Assembly: GCF_000208745.1 (NCBI RefSeq)
Contig: NC_030853.1
Location: 13,619,465-13,683,464 of the forward strand
Length of the DNA: 64,000 nucleotides
Origin: Theobroma cacao
Lineage: Eukaryota > Streptophyta > Magnoliopsida > Malvales > Malvaceae
Direction: 5' to 3'
Shown here: positions 47,119-59,747 of the stretch, piece after piece
Position numbering within the stretch: position 1 is the stretch's first letter
How the letters are laid out: each line of letters starts with the position of its first letter
Position numbers and translations under genes: made by a program
The notes under the pieces: model-generated
What the model was told of the DNA's origin: nothing
What the model saw: only the letters and a program-made list of their open reading frames with translations
The model's database searches: none

Positions 47119-47905
47119 TTAACAGAAAGTGATCCTCTTTTGTAGCTTTGTTAAGCTTCTGATAATCCATACAAACACTCCACCCAATTGTTGTTCTTGT
47201 AGGAATCAACTCATTGTTATCATTGGAGACCACAGTCATTCCTCCTTTCTTTGGTACACATTGAACTAGCCTTACCCGAGTACTATCCAAGATTGGATAA
47301 ATAATTCCAGCATCTAGCCACTTAGAGATTTCTTTCTTTACCACTTCTTTTATGATGGGATTGAGCCTTCTTTGATGTTTAACAGTGACCTTGTGATCAT
47401 CTTTCTGAAGAATTTTATGCATACCTATGGAAGGGCTAATTTCCTTAATATCTTCAATGGTCCATTTTATAGCTTTCTTGAATTCTCTAAGTGTCCTTAC
47501 AAGCTTATCTTCTTACAATTTAGTTAGAGAAGTAGAAATAATAACAGGAACACTGGAAAACTTTGCAAGAAAAGCATACCTCAAATGTGTTGGCAAAGGT
47601 TTAAGGTCCAAAATAGGTGGTTCCTCAATGGAGGGCTTAGAAGCTGAAATTAATGAAGCTGAAACATCTAAAGACTCAAATTGATGATAAATTTTAAACC
47701 TTGAGTGAGCATCTAACAAATTCGAACATTCCAGAAATTCAAGATCTTCCCTATCAAAATTAGCAACTAAACATGCTTCAACTGGTTCACTGAGATATTC
47801 TTTTAAAAATACCTTGTTTGTTAGACTACTTACCATATTCACATAAAAACATTTTTTACAATCCATTGGAAATTTCAAAGATTTAAAAGTATTGAATATT
47901 ACTTG
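47119..47905 (-). pseudogene. Athila/Tat-type pol: linker and N-terminus of RT
   Basis: On the minus strand, the linker (PILDLKPLPTHLRYAFL, then VPVIISTSLTKL) leads into an Athila/Tat-type RT start: MHKILQKDDHKVTVKHQRRL, then a GIIYPI segment, VQCVPKKGGMTVV and VCMDYQKLNKAT. The RT is cut at KEDHFLLM, before the catalytic loop, where the copia LTR begins. The upstream end stops at 47905 at the insertion of chromovirus E and resumes at 58404. The rest of RT, RNase H and integrase are not in the window. One stop (about 47513) breaks the frame. Confidence 0.85.
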
Positions 47906-50655
47906 TGTCACGACCCAAATTTCGAGCCATGACGAGCGCATGGGTCCAATGGACGTAATCCACTAAACCCAAGCAAGCCTATTATTTATCTTACTTATAA
48001 TTCCATCTATTATCACTAAGTCATATTTCATAACTTTGAATCAAAATAGTGATATACATTGCCAACTAGTACTGGCATTACTCATTTAAAATTTACATTA
48101 AGTTCAACTATACATAACAAAATAATACTCGACTTCCAGCGGAGGGACTAGGATGAATATACAGCTACTGAATGCTGAGACAACTACCAAAAGATGGACA
48201 CAGGTCTACAAGGACACCTCGTCCTAATTATCGGCTACCTCGTGATCTGAAAACATGAATTTGAAAATGGTGAGTATAAACCCAGTGAGTGAACAAGGAA
48301 GGGAACAAGCAACAATTAGGAAGAATTAAAAATCATGATGCACTTGTCTCAAAACAATGCAATTTAGTTCATTCCTATTTAAAACCCCTCCAAACCCAAG
48401 AGTTTCTCGCTGCAGCAGCATGAATTTCGCTGCAGTGAAAACGAAGCAACAAGAGAAACATTTCTCCTCACTCAACAAAAAGCCATCCTGCTAAACTAAT
48501 AAAATCAACATAAAATTCATGAAAATTCTCAAAGTACAATGTGTCAAATTTTACGTACATTACAACCATAATCATTGTCCATCAATTTGCTATAACACAC
48601 ACATTTACATATGTATATATATATATACGTATATACCAATCATCATCATCTTCCCAACCCATCATCATCATCAGCAACTCATGCGCACTCCCTACTCGCA
48701 CATGGTTGGGTCATCACCCGATTATGCGCACTCCCTACTCGCACATAACCGAGTCATCACCAGGTTATGCGCACTCCCTATTCGCACATAACCGGGTCAT
48801 CCTCGGCTTATGCACACTCCTTACTCGCACATAGCCGAGTCAACATAATTACACAACATTATATTCAAGCATATATGTATATTAACAAAAAGTAGCCACA
48901 TAGAAATCCATAATAACCACATTTCATAACATAAACCTTTTCTCAAAAGCTTGTTCCCAAGGCATTCATTTTCATGACAAATTGCATAAAATCATTAAAA
49001 CACTTTGTTCAAAACAGTTATATTCCCAAAACAATTTTGATAGGCAGTCCACTCACAAGTGTCGCAAATCCGAATTTCAGGTGCACTCAGACTAATAGTC
49101 CTCAGGCGCAATTCCTTTGCCTTTTTCGGACATCTCACTACCTTGACAAATAACAAAGTCGAGGAATTTACTATATTGTCCCTAAATTGATATAAACTAA
49201 TTTAAATTACTAATGCTTGATATGTAAATGCAAAAATACGTTCGATTACCGCTTAATCGCGGTATCGATTAAATTCGACTGATCACCCGATTAATTTGCG
49301 ATTGTGTCCAAATCACCTCTAAATTAATTCATCTTTCCTCTAATACCTTAATTTACCACATACCATTTAAATAAAGCCAAATTCAGCATTAGAACCCTCA
49401 CTGTTCCTTATAGAAAAATTCGGTCATTTGGTGCACTAGCACCGATATTTTTGTTCTACATAACCGTTTCACCTTAATTCATCATTTTCCAAGCCATTTT
49501 CCTTGAAATAAAAACAATCCCCCATTGATATTCAGCCCTCACGGTTTGACAAACAAGGAACCCTAGAGAAATTGAATATTTCTTTTGTGTTTTTGTTCAT
49601 AACCATGCTTAACTATCCCTAAACACTAACATAGTCTAAAATCAAATTATTCCAACAACAATTCCTCTTCCATACCCATTTTTCAGAATTGAATTCATCA
49701 TGATAACTCAATATTCAACCTTGGAAATCAAGAACAAAAGCATGGGTAAGCTAGGTATCAAGGAGAATTAAAGAAATTTTAACTTACCTAGCTTGTTTCC
49801 TTGATTTCTTCACTTTTTCTTTCAATTTCCACCTAGGTTTTCTTGTTTTTCCCTTTGTTCTTCCTTTTTTCTTTTTGCTGGTTGTCTAGGCCGAATATGG
49901 TGAGAGAATTAGGGATTTAATGGGCTGATTTCTATAGAAAATAATAAAATAATCAAGCATGCCACTTGTCACATGCTTATTGGCCCAATTTTTAACTTTT
50001 TGACTTTTTGTTCTTAATTTTCCACCACAATTATTCTGGTATTTATCCAATCCTACCACATTTAAAATCCCTTGGTCTTGACAAGTGCTGGAGTAAAAAA
50101 TTTACCGATTTGCCCCCGGGATGAAAAAATTACTATTTTGCCCTTATACTTCGAAATGTACCGGAATCACATTATTTCTACTTTTCAACCTCAAATAACA
50201 CTAATATTGATCAATATTAACCAAATGGGGCAAAAAATTCATTTTTGTTTAAAATTTCCGTTTAGTCCTCTAGTGGCAAAATTACCATTTTGCCCTTGTA
50301 CTCCAAAAATACCGAGAATCACAATTTTTCACTACTAAACATCATTTTATACTCCAATAATCATAATTATATTTCATATAATTATTCTTGGTCAAATGTG
50401 ATCAAATCTTGGCTAGAAATCTCCATTTAATCATCAAATGGTAAAATGACTGTTTTGTCCCTAATCTGTCAATTTTCCTGATGGACTCCAAACTGGACTT
50501 TGAACTCCGAATCACTATTCTAAGCCATTCAGTGGGTTTCAAAATATTCAATTTCCTCTTAGAATTTCTATTTGAACAAGTTCAAGGCTCGATTTAACTT
50601 AGTTGTACCACTCGGTACAATACCGTCTTTTAATCGAGCTTGACAGGGTCTCACA
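47906..50655 (-). repeat. LTR L3 (3' LTR of element E)
   Basis: 2750 bp, from TGTCACGACCC to GGGTCTCACA. It holds four 43-bp hairpin units (48670-48840), a splice-donor-like CTAG/GTAAGTT on the minus strand (49781-49791) and a perfect palindrome at 50275-50294. Confidence 0.93.
48670..48840. repeat. Hairpin minisatellite in LTR L3, 43-bp period
   Basis: Four units, with loop starts at 48687, 48730, 48773 and 48816, exactly 43 bp apart. The last unit keeps a CTCGGC/GCCGAG stem pairing, as in L2 unit 4. Confidence 0.9.
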
Positions 50656-50667
50656 TTCTCCCCCACT
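50656..50667 (-). promoter_or_regulatory. Polypurine tract of element E
   Basis: The minus strand reads AGTGGGGGAGAA immediately before the 3' LTR start (TGTGAGACCC). Confidence 0.88.
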
Positions 50668-50716
50668 AATAAAAATTCAGTCCCCGAATTTAAACTCAAT
50701 GTAAAGTGGGTTACTT

Positions 50717-52012
50717 TTACATATCGAAGAGGTGTGGATGCTTTGTCCGCATGTCATCCTCAGCTTCCCACGTTACCTCCTCGCTAGTGTGATTCCGCCA
50801 CAACACTTTCACTGAGGCTACATCCTTTGAACGGAGCTTTTTAACTTGCCTATCAAGGATAGCTATCGGTTGTTCCTCATAGGTTAGATCATCTTGCAAC
50901 TGAATGGTTTCATATCGTATTACATGTGACGGATCTGGGTTGTACTTCCTAAGCATGGACGCATGAAACATGGGCTGGATATTCGAAAGGTCTGACGGTA
51001 ATGCCAAACGATATGCCACTGCTCCAACCCTTTCTAAGATCTCGAAGGGTCCTATATACCGAGGACTTAACTTCCCTTTCTTGCCAAACCTCATTACCCT
51101 TTTACTTGGCAAAACTTTCAAAAATACATGATCTCCTACTTGGAACTGCAAGTCTCTCCGTCAGTTATCAACATATGACTTTTGTGTACTTTGTGCTGTT
51201 AACATCCTCTGACGGATCATGCGTATTTTCTCAGTGGCATCCTGCACCAACTCAGGCCCCAAAAGTTTCCTTTCTCCTACCTCTAGCCATCCAATGGGTG
51301 ACCTACATCTCCGTCCATAGAATGCCTCAAATGGTGCCATTTGGATGCTAGTTTGGAAACTGTTGTTGTAGGCAAATTCCACTAAGGGTAGATATTGCTC
51401 ACACCTGACACCAAGGTCTATCACACAAGCCCTCAACATATCTTTCAATGTCTGTATGGTCCGTTCAGACTGTCCATCAGTCTGAGGGTGGAAAGCTGTA
51501 CTGAAATCCAACTTAGTGCCCAATGCTTCTTGCAACTTTCCCCAAAACCTACTAGTAAACTGAGCTCCTTTGTCAGATACTATAGAAATGGGAATACCAT
51601 GCAGTCGTACTATCTCATCCACATAAACTCGAGCGTATTGGGTATCCCCGTAAGTAGTCTTAACCAGAAGAAAATGAGCTGACTTTGTTAACCGGTCAAC
51701 TACTATCCAAATTGAATCATATCCCCCAATGGTTGGAGGCAAACCCGTTACAAAGTCCATAGCAATATGTTCCCACTTTCACTCGGGTACCGGTAATGAT
51801 TGTAGTAGCCCTGCAGGCTTTTGATGCTCGGCTTTAACCTGCTGACAAACCAAGCACATGGAGACAAACTCAGCTACATCTCTCTTAAGTCCTTCCCACC
51901 AATACACCTCTTTCAAATCTTGATACATCTTTGTAGCCCCTGGATGTAGCACATAAGCTGCCGTGTGAGCTTCCTCTAATATTTCTCTCCTCAACCAGTC
52001 ACCATCAGGCAC
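50717..52012 (-). pseudogene. E pol: integrase and chromodomain
   Basis: The integrase zinc domain is at 51779-52012 (H in EEAHTAAYVLHPG, then CLVCQQVKAEHQKPAG). The core at 51161-51760 keeps Asp in MDFVTGLPP, Asp in SIVSDKGAQF and Glu in [11 protein letters not shown], so the DDE triad is complete. The C-terminal part at 50717-51151 has KKGKLSPRYIGPF and a chromodomain-like end with VKVLWRNHTSEE, VTWEAEDD and PHLF. Stops at 51779 (a Trp position, TGA) and about 51160 (an Arg position, TGA) split an otherwise continuous frame. It carries no insertion at the site of the intron-like insert in pol A. Confidence 0.92.
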
Positions 52013-54117
52013 ATAAAGTCAGGTTCCATACCTCAACACTCCATCTGTGCCTTTAGTAAACATTTTTCCTTTCCTACCCTGAGGATCTTCTAAGGTCTTA
52101 GTCACAAACTCATCTTTACTTTGTGCTTCTTTAATCCTGTCCATTAAAATAGGCCTCACTTTAAAATGTGCTAGCAAAGCATTTGTCTCCGCAACTTCCA
52201 AACGCACACTTATGTCTCCTAAGCTATGGATCTCTCTAACCAAGGATCTCCTGTCAGAAGAAATATGTGCCAAGCTTCCCATTGATTTTCGACTTAAGGC
52301 ATCCGCCACTACATTGGCCTTACCGGGATGATAAAGAATAGTACAATCATAATCCTTTAGCAACTCCATCCATCTACGTTGCCGTAAGTTAAGATCCCTC
52401 TGCTGAAATATATACTTCAGACTTTTGTGGTCCGTGTATATCTCGCAAGTCTCACCATACAAGTAATGTCTCCAAATCTTTAAGGCAAACACGATTGCTG
52501 CCATTTCCAAATCGTGTATGGGGTAATTCTGCTCATGCCTTTTAAGTTGCCTAGATGCATACGCAATCACCTTCCCATGTTGCATTAATACACATCCTAA
52601 ACCAACCCCCGATGCATCACAAAACACCGTATAACCCCTTGTGCCTTGCGGTGGGCTTAACATTGGAGTTATGGTGAGACATGCCTTAAGCTTCTCAAAA
52701 CTATTCTCACAAGCATCAGACCACTCAAATTTTGTATCTTTACGTGTCAGCTTAGTCAGAGGGGCAACTATTTGGAGAAGTCCTTCACAAAGCGACGATA
52801 ATAGCCAGCTAAACCCACAATGCTTCTAATCTCCATAACTGATGTTGGCCTTGGCCATTTTTCCACTACTTCAATTTTCTTTGAATCAACTTGTATCCCA
52901 TCCTTAGATACCACATGCCCCAAGAATGAAACACTTTTGAGCCAAAACTCACACTTGGAGAACTTAGCATACAATCGATGTTCTCTCAAAATTTAGAGCA
53001 CTATCTTAAGATGCTGCTCATGCTCCTCTCGGCTCTTTGAATATATCAAGATGTCATCAATAAACACCACCACAAACTTATCCAAATAAGGCTTGAACAC
53101 TAGGTTCATCAAATCCATGAAGGATGTAGGAGCATTCGTGAGCCCAAATGACATCACTAAGAACTCATAGTGCCCATATCTTGTTCGAAATGCGCTCTTG
53201 GGTATATCTTCGTTTCAGATTCTCAACTGATGGTACCTAGATTGCGGATCTATCTTAGAGAAACATTGTGCTCCTTGTAGTTGATCAAATAAATCATCTA
53301 TCCTTGGGAGAGGATACTTATTCTTCACCGTCACTTTATTAAGCTGTCGATAATCAATGCACAGCCTAAGTGACCCATCTTTCTTCTTCACAAATAACAC
53401 TGGTGCTCCCCATGGGGATACACTAGGACGGATGAAGCCTTTATCCAACAATTCCTCTAGTTGATCCTTAAGCTCTTTGAGCTCTGTCAGTGCCATTCTA
53501 TATGGGGGTATGGATATAGGTCTAGTGTCGGGAATTAAATCTATGCAAAATTCAATCTCCCGCTCGAGAGGTAAACCTGGTAGCTCCTCGGGAAATACAT
53601 CCACGAACTCTTTCACCACCGACTCTTGACTTACATTTCCAACCTTTGCCTGAGTATCCCTTACAACAGCCAAGTAACCTATACAACTCTGTCGTATTAA
53701 CCTTCTGGCAAAAATGACTGATATCAAATTGGTTGGAGCATTACTCCTATCCCCCTGAATACTAAATGATGATTCACCAAGGAAATCAAATCTAACCAAT
53801 TTATGATAATAGTCTACACTAGCATGACGGGGTGATAACCAATCTATCCCCAAGATCACATCAAAGTCTAAGGTGTCTAACACCACCAAATTCACCAAAA
53901 TGTCCTTGTCCTTGACTCGTTCTACACAAGACTCATATTCCCATTCGGCCACAAATATCTCCTTTAAAGGAGTAGACACTACTAATTGCTCTTCTCTCTT
54001 AACACGATCTCTACCCAACCGAGATGCAAAACATGGAGAGATAAAAGAATGAGTAGCACCAGGATCAAATAGTACCTGAGCATTCATATCACAAATTGAA
54101 AGAATACTTGAGACCAC
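52013..54117 (-). pseudogene. E pol: protease, RT and RNase H
   Basis: The protease at the start keeps [12 protein letters not shown] (about 54045-54085) and ILGIDWL. The RT shows [19 protein letters not shown], a KID motif (53240) and the active loop FIDDILIYS (about 53035-53060). The thumb has [14 protein letters not shown] and GLAGYYRRF. RNase H covers 52060-52663 with FCDASG, DLEMAA, TDHKSL and VADALSR. In-frame stops occur at 53215, 52990 and 52019. A one-base deletion near 52765 shifts the frame between RT and RNase H. The catalytic residues are kept, so decay is recent compared with pol A. Confidence 0.92.
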
Positions 54118-54137
54118 GGCATTAGATGTTTGGGCCT

Positions 54138-55577
54138 CCTACTGTGTTAAAGCAAACACCCTTGCTTGGCCTCTACCAACATAACTCTGATGTCCGGACC
54201 CAGATGGCTTGCCCTGAGAGGAAGTACCAGCACCTCTACCCCTCGATCCACTAGCCTTTTGGCCATATGAGGCAGTAATTGAAGGAGCAGACGAAGCTGG
54301 CTGGGTGGAACCACGAGCAGAATCTTGTGATTGATGAGCCCTTGAACAATCTCTCCTAATATGCCTAGGTTGACTGCACCCGAAACAAGTTCTTGTGGTA
54401 AGGAAACATCATCCACTATGTCATCTCCCACAAATATCATAAAGGTGGGTGACTTGACTACTCTGTCTCGAATCTTGTTGTCTCCTAACATTGAAAGTTC
54501 TTTGTCCTGTCCCCACACTAGCACTAGGCAGGTCACTCCTTTATTGGGATAATCGTAAATCCCTCTATGGACCTTGACGGTTAGAAGACGAACCACCACT
54601 ACTAAAATCTCTCCAACCTTGATAACCCTCAGTCTTGGCCCTCTTTGCCCTATCCCTCGCAACCCTACTCTCACTGGTCCTCATCTCAATGCGCTGAGCA
54701 CAATCTACTGCTGCGAAATAGGCAATGAAGTCTCGAGATGCCACAGCCCTAAACAGTGGCTCTACTAACCCATCCACAAACCTTTGAATCTTCATCTCCT
54801 CAGTAGAGACGAGGTAGGGACCATAGCGAGACAACTGTGTAAACTTGATGTCATACTCCGACACTGTCATACTCGAAGCTTGTACCAAATTCTCAAACTC
54901 TCTGGCTCTAGCATTACGTACACTGAGTGGTAGGAACCGATCCAAAAAGGCTGCACTAAACTCACTCCAAGCCAATGGTGCTGCATCCGTCGGTCTGCCT
55001 CTACACAAGGAGCTATACCATTCCTACGCCACATCCTCTAATCAGAATGTGGCTAACTCGACTAATCGAACACTAGAGTATCCCAAAGCTTTACATATCT
55101 TCTCCATCTTATCTAGGAAAACCTGGCGTTTCTTTGATGCATCAGACCCTGAAAATGATGGAGGCTTAAGCTTTAGGAAATCGAAAAGAGAAATCTCTAA
55201 GTGACCCCTCTCCACCTCACTATATTGGCGATCGGCTTGTCCTTTGGAGCTAGGAGATTCTTGTACTGTAGGTCTCCCCTCTACTACCCTCTGTATATCC
55301 TCCATACGGGTCGCCATCATCTCTACAACCCGGTTAACTCCCGTAGGCCTGCCGCCAAATCGTCAATAGTAATACCCCCAGTTGGGTGTCTATATACATT
55401 ACTTGAGGACTGTCCCTCATCTTGCCTATTCACAAGGGTATCCGACCTCACTGGCCTAGTGACCCTGCGACGTCTACCTCGGCCTCTCCGGGTGGATGCT
55501 TGTGGTCTATCTACCATCTCAATGGGAGCATCTTGCTCCCCTACCCGTCTTAAGGCGGCTCGTGTCTTAGGCGGCAT
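54138..55577 (-). pseudogene. E gag, chromovirus capsid gene
   Basis: It starts MPPKTRAALRR at 55577, with a basic RRGRGRRRR stretch. The capsid follows at 54565-55320 (FLKLKPPSFSG, FLDKMEKICKALGY, then [14 protein letters not shown] and [16 protein letters not shown]). A frameshift lies near 55320 and stops at 55042, near 55025 and at 54565. The zinc region is on the same frame: a damaged first knuckle (CGRxHSGxC with TGA codons) and an intact [14 protein letters not shown] at 54340-54381. Most stops sit where the family has Arg CGA, Gln or Trp codons. Confidence 0.88.
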
Positions 55578-55802
55578 TCTTACCTAGACAAGAGCAAACA
55601 CTTATTGTTAAACACATATTATAATCATACTTAAAGCAAAAGGTGGTTTTTAAGATAGGGAATCTATGCGGTCATCTGGTTGTAAAATGTGTCGCGGTTC
55701 ACACTTCACAACCGAAGTTCCCACAGAAAAACCCGACACTCCGCTGGACCAACAAATGGAAGTCCTAGGACCTAGATAAACCTAGGGCTCTGATACCAAC
55801 AT
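55578..55802 (-). promoter_or_regulatory. Leader and primer-binding site of element E
   Basis: The PBS at 55786-55798 reads GGCTCTGATACCA on the plus strand, a perfect 13-base complement of the tRNA-iMet end, 4 bp from the 5' LTR. The rest of the ~200-bp leader matches that of the L1 element. Confidence 0.9.
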
Positions 55803-58403
55803 TGTCACGACCCAAATTTCGGGCCATGACTGGCGCATGGGTCCAATGGACGTAATCCACTAAACCCAAGCAAGCCTATTATTTATCTTACTTATAATTC
55901 CATCTATTATCACTAAGTCATATTTCATAACTTTGAATCAGAATAGTGATATACATTGCCAACTAGTACTGGCATTACTCGTTTAAAATTTACATTAAGT
56001 TCATCTATACATAACAAAATAATACTCGACTTCCAGCGGAGGGACTTGAAAGAATATATAGCTCCTGAATGCCGAGACACCTACCAAAAGATGGACACAG
56101 GTCTACAAGGACACCTCGTTCTAATTATCGGCTACCTCGTGATTTGAAAACATGAATTTGAAAATGGTGAGTATAAACCCAGTGAGTGAACAAGGAAGGG
56201 AACAAGCAACAATTAGGAAGAATTTAAAATCATGATGCACTTGTTTCAAAACAATGCAATTTAGTTCATTCCCATTTAAAACCCCTCCAAACTTGAGAGT
56301 TTCTCTCTGCAACGAGCATGAATTTCGCTGCAGCGAAAACGGAGCAACAAGAGAACCATTTTTCCTCACTCAACAAAAAGCCATCCTGCTAAACTAATAA
56401 AATCAACATAAAATTCATGAAAATTCTCAAAATACAATGTGTCAAATTTTACGTTCATTACAACCATAATCATCATCATCATCATCATCGTCACCAACCC
56501 ATCATCATCATCACCAGCTCATCATCATCATCACCAACTCATGCGCACTCCCTACTCGCACATAGCCGAGTCAACATAATTACACAACATTATATTCAAG
56601 CATATATGTATATCAACATAAAGTAGCCACATAGAAATCCATAATAACCACATTTCATAACATAAACCTTTTCTCAAAAGCTTGTTCCCAAGGCATTCAT
56701 TTTCATGAAAAATTGCATAAAATCATTCAAACACTTCGTTCAAAACAGCTATATTTCCAAAACAATTTTGATAGACAGTCCACTCACAGATGTCGAAAAT
56801 CCGGATTTCGGGTGCACTCGGACTAATAGTCCTCAGGCGCAATTCCTTTGCTTTTTCCGAACGTCTCACTACCTTGACAAATAACAAAGTCGAGGAATTT
56901 ACTATATTATCCCTAAATTGATATAAACTAATTTAAATTACTAATGCTTGATATGTAAATGCAAAAATACGTTTGATTACCGCTTAATCGCAATATCGAT
57001 TAAATTCAACCGATCACCCGATTAATTGGCGATTGTGTCCAAATCACCTCTAAATTAATTCATCTTTCCTCTAATACCTAAATTTACCACATACCATTTA
57101 AATAAAGCCAAATTTAGCATTAGAACCCTCACAGCTCCTTATAGAAAAATTCGGTCATTTGGTGCACTAGCACCGAAATTTTTTTTCTACATAACCGTTT
57201 CACCTTAATTCATCATTTTCCAAGCCATTTTCCTTGAAATAAAAACAATCCCCCATTGATATTCAGCCCTCATGGTTCGACCAACAAGGAACCCTAGAGA
57301 AATTGAACATTTCTTTTGTGTTTTTGTTCATAACCATGCTTAACTATCCCTAAACACTAACATAGTCTAAAATCAAATTATTCCAACAACAATTCCTCTT
57401 CCATACCCAATTTTCAAAATTGAATTCATCATGATAACTCAATATTCAACCTTGAAAATCAAGAACAAAAGCATGGGTAAGCTAGGTATCAAGGAGAATT
57501 AAAGAAATTTTAACTTACCTAGCTTGTTTCCTTGATTTCTTCACTTTTTCTTTGAATTTCCACCTAGGTTTTCTTGTTTTTCCCTTTGTTCTTCCTTTTT
57601 GCTTGTTGCTGGTTGTCTAGGCCGAATAAGGGGAGAGAATTGGGGATTTAATGGGCTGATTTCTGTAGAAAATAATAAAATAATCAAGCATGCCACATGT
57701 CACATGCTTATTGGCCCAATTTTTAACTTTTTGACTTTTTCTTCTTAATTTTCCACCACAATTATTCTGGTATTTATCCAATCCTACCACATTTAAAATC
57801 CTTTGGTCTTGACAAGTGCTGGGGTGAAAAATTTATCGATTTGGCCCCGGGGCAAAAAAATTACAATTTTGCCTTTATACTCTGAAATGTATCGGAATCA
57901 CATTATTTCTACTTTTCAACCTCAAATAACACTAATATTAATCAATATTAACCAAATGGGGCAAAAAAATCTTTTTTTTTAAATTCCTGTTTAGTCCTTT
58001 AGTGGCAAATTACCATTTCGCCCTTGTACTCTAAAAATACAGAGAATCACAATTTTTCACTACTAAACATCATTTTATACTCCAATAATTATAATTATAT
58101 TTTACATAATTATTCTTGGTCAAATGTGATCAAACATCATTTTATACTCCAATAATTATAATTATATTTTACATTTAATCATCAAATGGTAAAATGACCG
58201 TTTTGTCCTTAATCGGTCAATTTTTCTGATGGACTCCAAACTAGACCTTGAACTCCGAATCACTATTCTAAGCCATTCTGTGCGTTTCAAAATTTTCAAT
58301 TTCCTCTTAGAATTTCTATTTGAACTAGTTTAAGACTCGATTTAACTTAGTTGTACCATTCGGTACAATACCGTTTTTTAATCGAGCTTGACAGGGTCTT
58401 ACA
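55803..58403 (-). repeat. LTR L4 (5' LTR of element E)
   Basis: 2601 bp with the same ends as L3 (TGTCACGACCC; GGGTCTTACA). It differs from L3 by having one hairpin unit (56530-56575) in place of four, and a 42-bp direct duplication (58065-58106 and 58132-58173). A splice-donor-like site is at 57512-57522. Confidence 0.93.
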
Positions 58404-58970
58404 ACTTGTTGGTCTTAAACTCTCAAGGTAAGTTCACTTTTTTTCACATCAATTAAAGCTCTAACTGTTCCAAGGAAAGGTTTTCCAAGGATGATTGGAA
58501 TTTGCCTATCTTCCTACATGTCAAGAATTATGAAATCAATTGGGAAAATAAATTTGTCAACTTTGACAAGAGCATTTTCAATGATTCCCCTTAGATAGAC
58601 ATAAGAACGATCAACCAATTACAATGTAACAAAAGTTGGTTTGTATTCCCCTAAACCCAGTTTCTTAAAGATTGATAATGGCATCAAATTGATACTTGCA
58701 CCTAAATTGCTCAATGCTTTAGCAAAGAATAAATTATCAATAGTGCAAGGAATTGTAAAGCTACTAGGATCCTTGAGTTTTGGTGGCAATTTGTTTTAGA
58801 GAATTGTACTACATTTTTCTATCAAAGTAACAGTCTCAAATTCACCCAATTTTCTTTTCTTGGAAAGAATGTCTTTCAAGAATTTGACATAGCTTGGCAT
58901 TTGCTCCAAGGCTTCTGCGAAGGGAATATTTAAATGGAGTTTCTTGAAGACATTGACAAATTTCTAAAAC
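58404..58970 (-). pseudogene. Athila/Tat-type protease
   Basis: The minus strand shows the Athila/Tat protease: FVKFLKDILSKKRKLGEFET (near 58880), PPKLKDPSSFTIPCTI, then the catalytic segment SNLGASINLMPLSIFKKLG and IPIILGKPFLGT. The catalytic Asp of the family motif DLGAS is Asn here (codon 58706-58708). Stops near 58797, 58620 and 58520 break the frame. Its downstream end joins 47905 after E is removed. Confidence 0.8.
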
Positions 58971-59747
58971 TAATTCTCAAGCTTTTACGTTTACAATTAT
59001 TTGTGGGAAAGATGGTAGAGGATAATTTTCTTAAGCCTTCTCTTGATTTTTAGTTTTCCCATTTTGCTTCACAACTTCTTTCTCAATAATTACCTCTTCA
59101 TCATCCCCATGCGCTTTTGATTTAATTGATTTTTCACTTACTCCTTCAACTTTTTCTCCATTCTTCAGAATGATTGCTTTACATTGTTCCTTACCTTTGG
59201 GATTGGCTTGAGTATCACTGGGCAAAACACCTTAGGGTCTACTATTAATGGCACTAGCAATTTGTCCCATTTGAATTTCAAGATTGTGAATTGATGCTGC
59301 TTGATTTTGAATGATGGTGTCATTCTTTGTCATGTAGGTGTCAGTCTTTGTCATGAAGGCATTAGTCTTTGTCATGATTTGCATGAACATTTCTTCCATA
59401 AGACGCTTTTTCTCAATAACATGAAGTCTTGCTTGTGGTGGAATGCTTGGAGGATTATTTGGCATTGAATTTGTAGGTCCTGGTTGTTATTCCATGAAAA
59501 GTTTGGGTGGTTCCTCGGAGCAGGATTATAGGTATTAGAATATGGGTTATTCTACTTCTGTTGAAGTTCCCAACAAACTGGATTGATTTAGGATTGGATG
59601 GACATTGATCTTTGGAATGGCTATCTCCACACAAATCACAAGTTATGAAGGAATTTTGGACAGCATTCACTCCCATTGTGTCAAATCTTTTTGTCAATGT
59701 AGCTACTTGTGCAGTCAATGCATTCAGTGTAACAATCTCATAAACAC
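58971..59747 (-). pseudogene. Athila/Tat-type gag, C-terminal part
   Basis: This contains a Tat/Athila gag tail: TAQVATLTKRFDTMGVNAVQ, then a zinc-like motif CDLCGDSHSKDQCP (about 59595-59640), FVGNFNR, a Pro-rich PNNPPSIPP, and LEIQMGQIASAINSRP (59232-59290). A lysine- and glutamate-rich tail follows at 59031-59225. It is split by stops and frameshifts. About 59728 the match stops and the SIRE-like copia begins at 59748; the 20 bp between are unassigned. The N-terminal gag would lie beyond the window. Confidence 0.8.

Larger units (their letters stand above)
47906..58403 (-). mobile_element. Complete Tekay/Del-type chromovirus E, minus strand
   Basis: All structural parts are present: 3' LTR (47906-50655), polypurine tract, gag-pol, leader, PBS, 5' LTR (55803-58403), and a perfect 5-bp target duplication ACTTG at 47901-47905 and 58404-58408. 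The total is about 10.5 kb. It inserted into the Athila-type element in the same orientation; the Athila reading frame continues across when E is taken out. E is disabled by nonsense changes and one frameshift. Confidence 0.95.

Noticed and set aside
54147..54674. Long minus-strand ORF of 175 codons overlapping gag E
   Set aside because: It is out of frame with gag. The true frame here carries the zinc knuckle and two damaged CGA codons.
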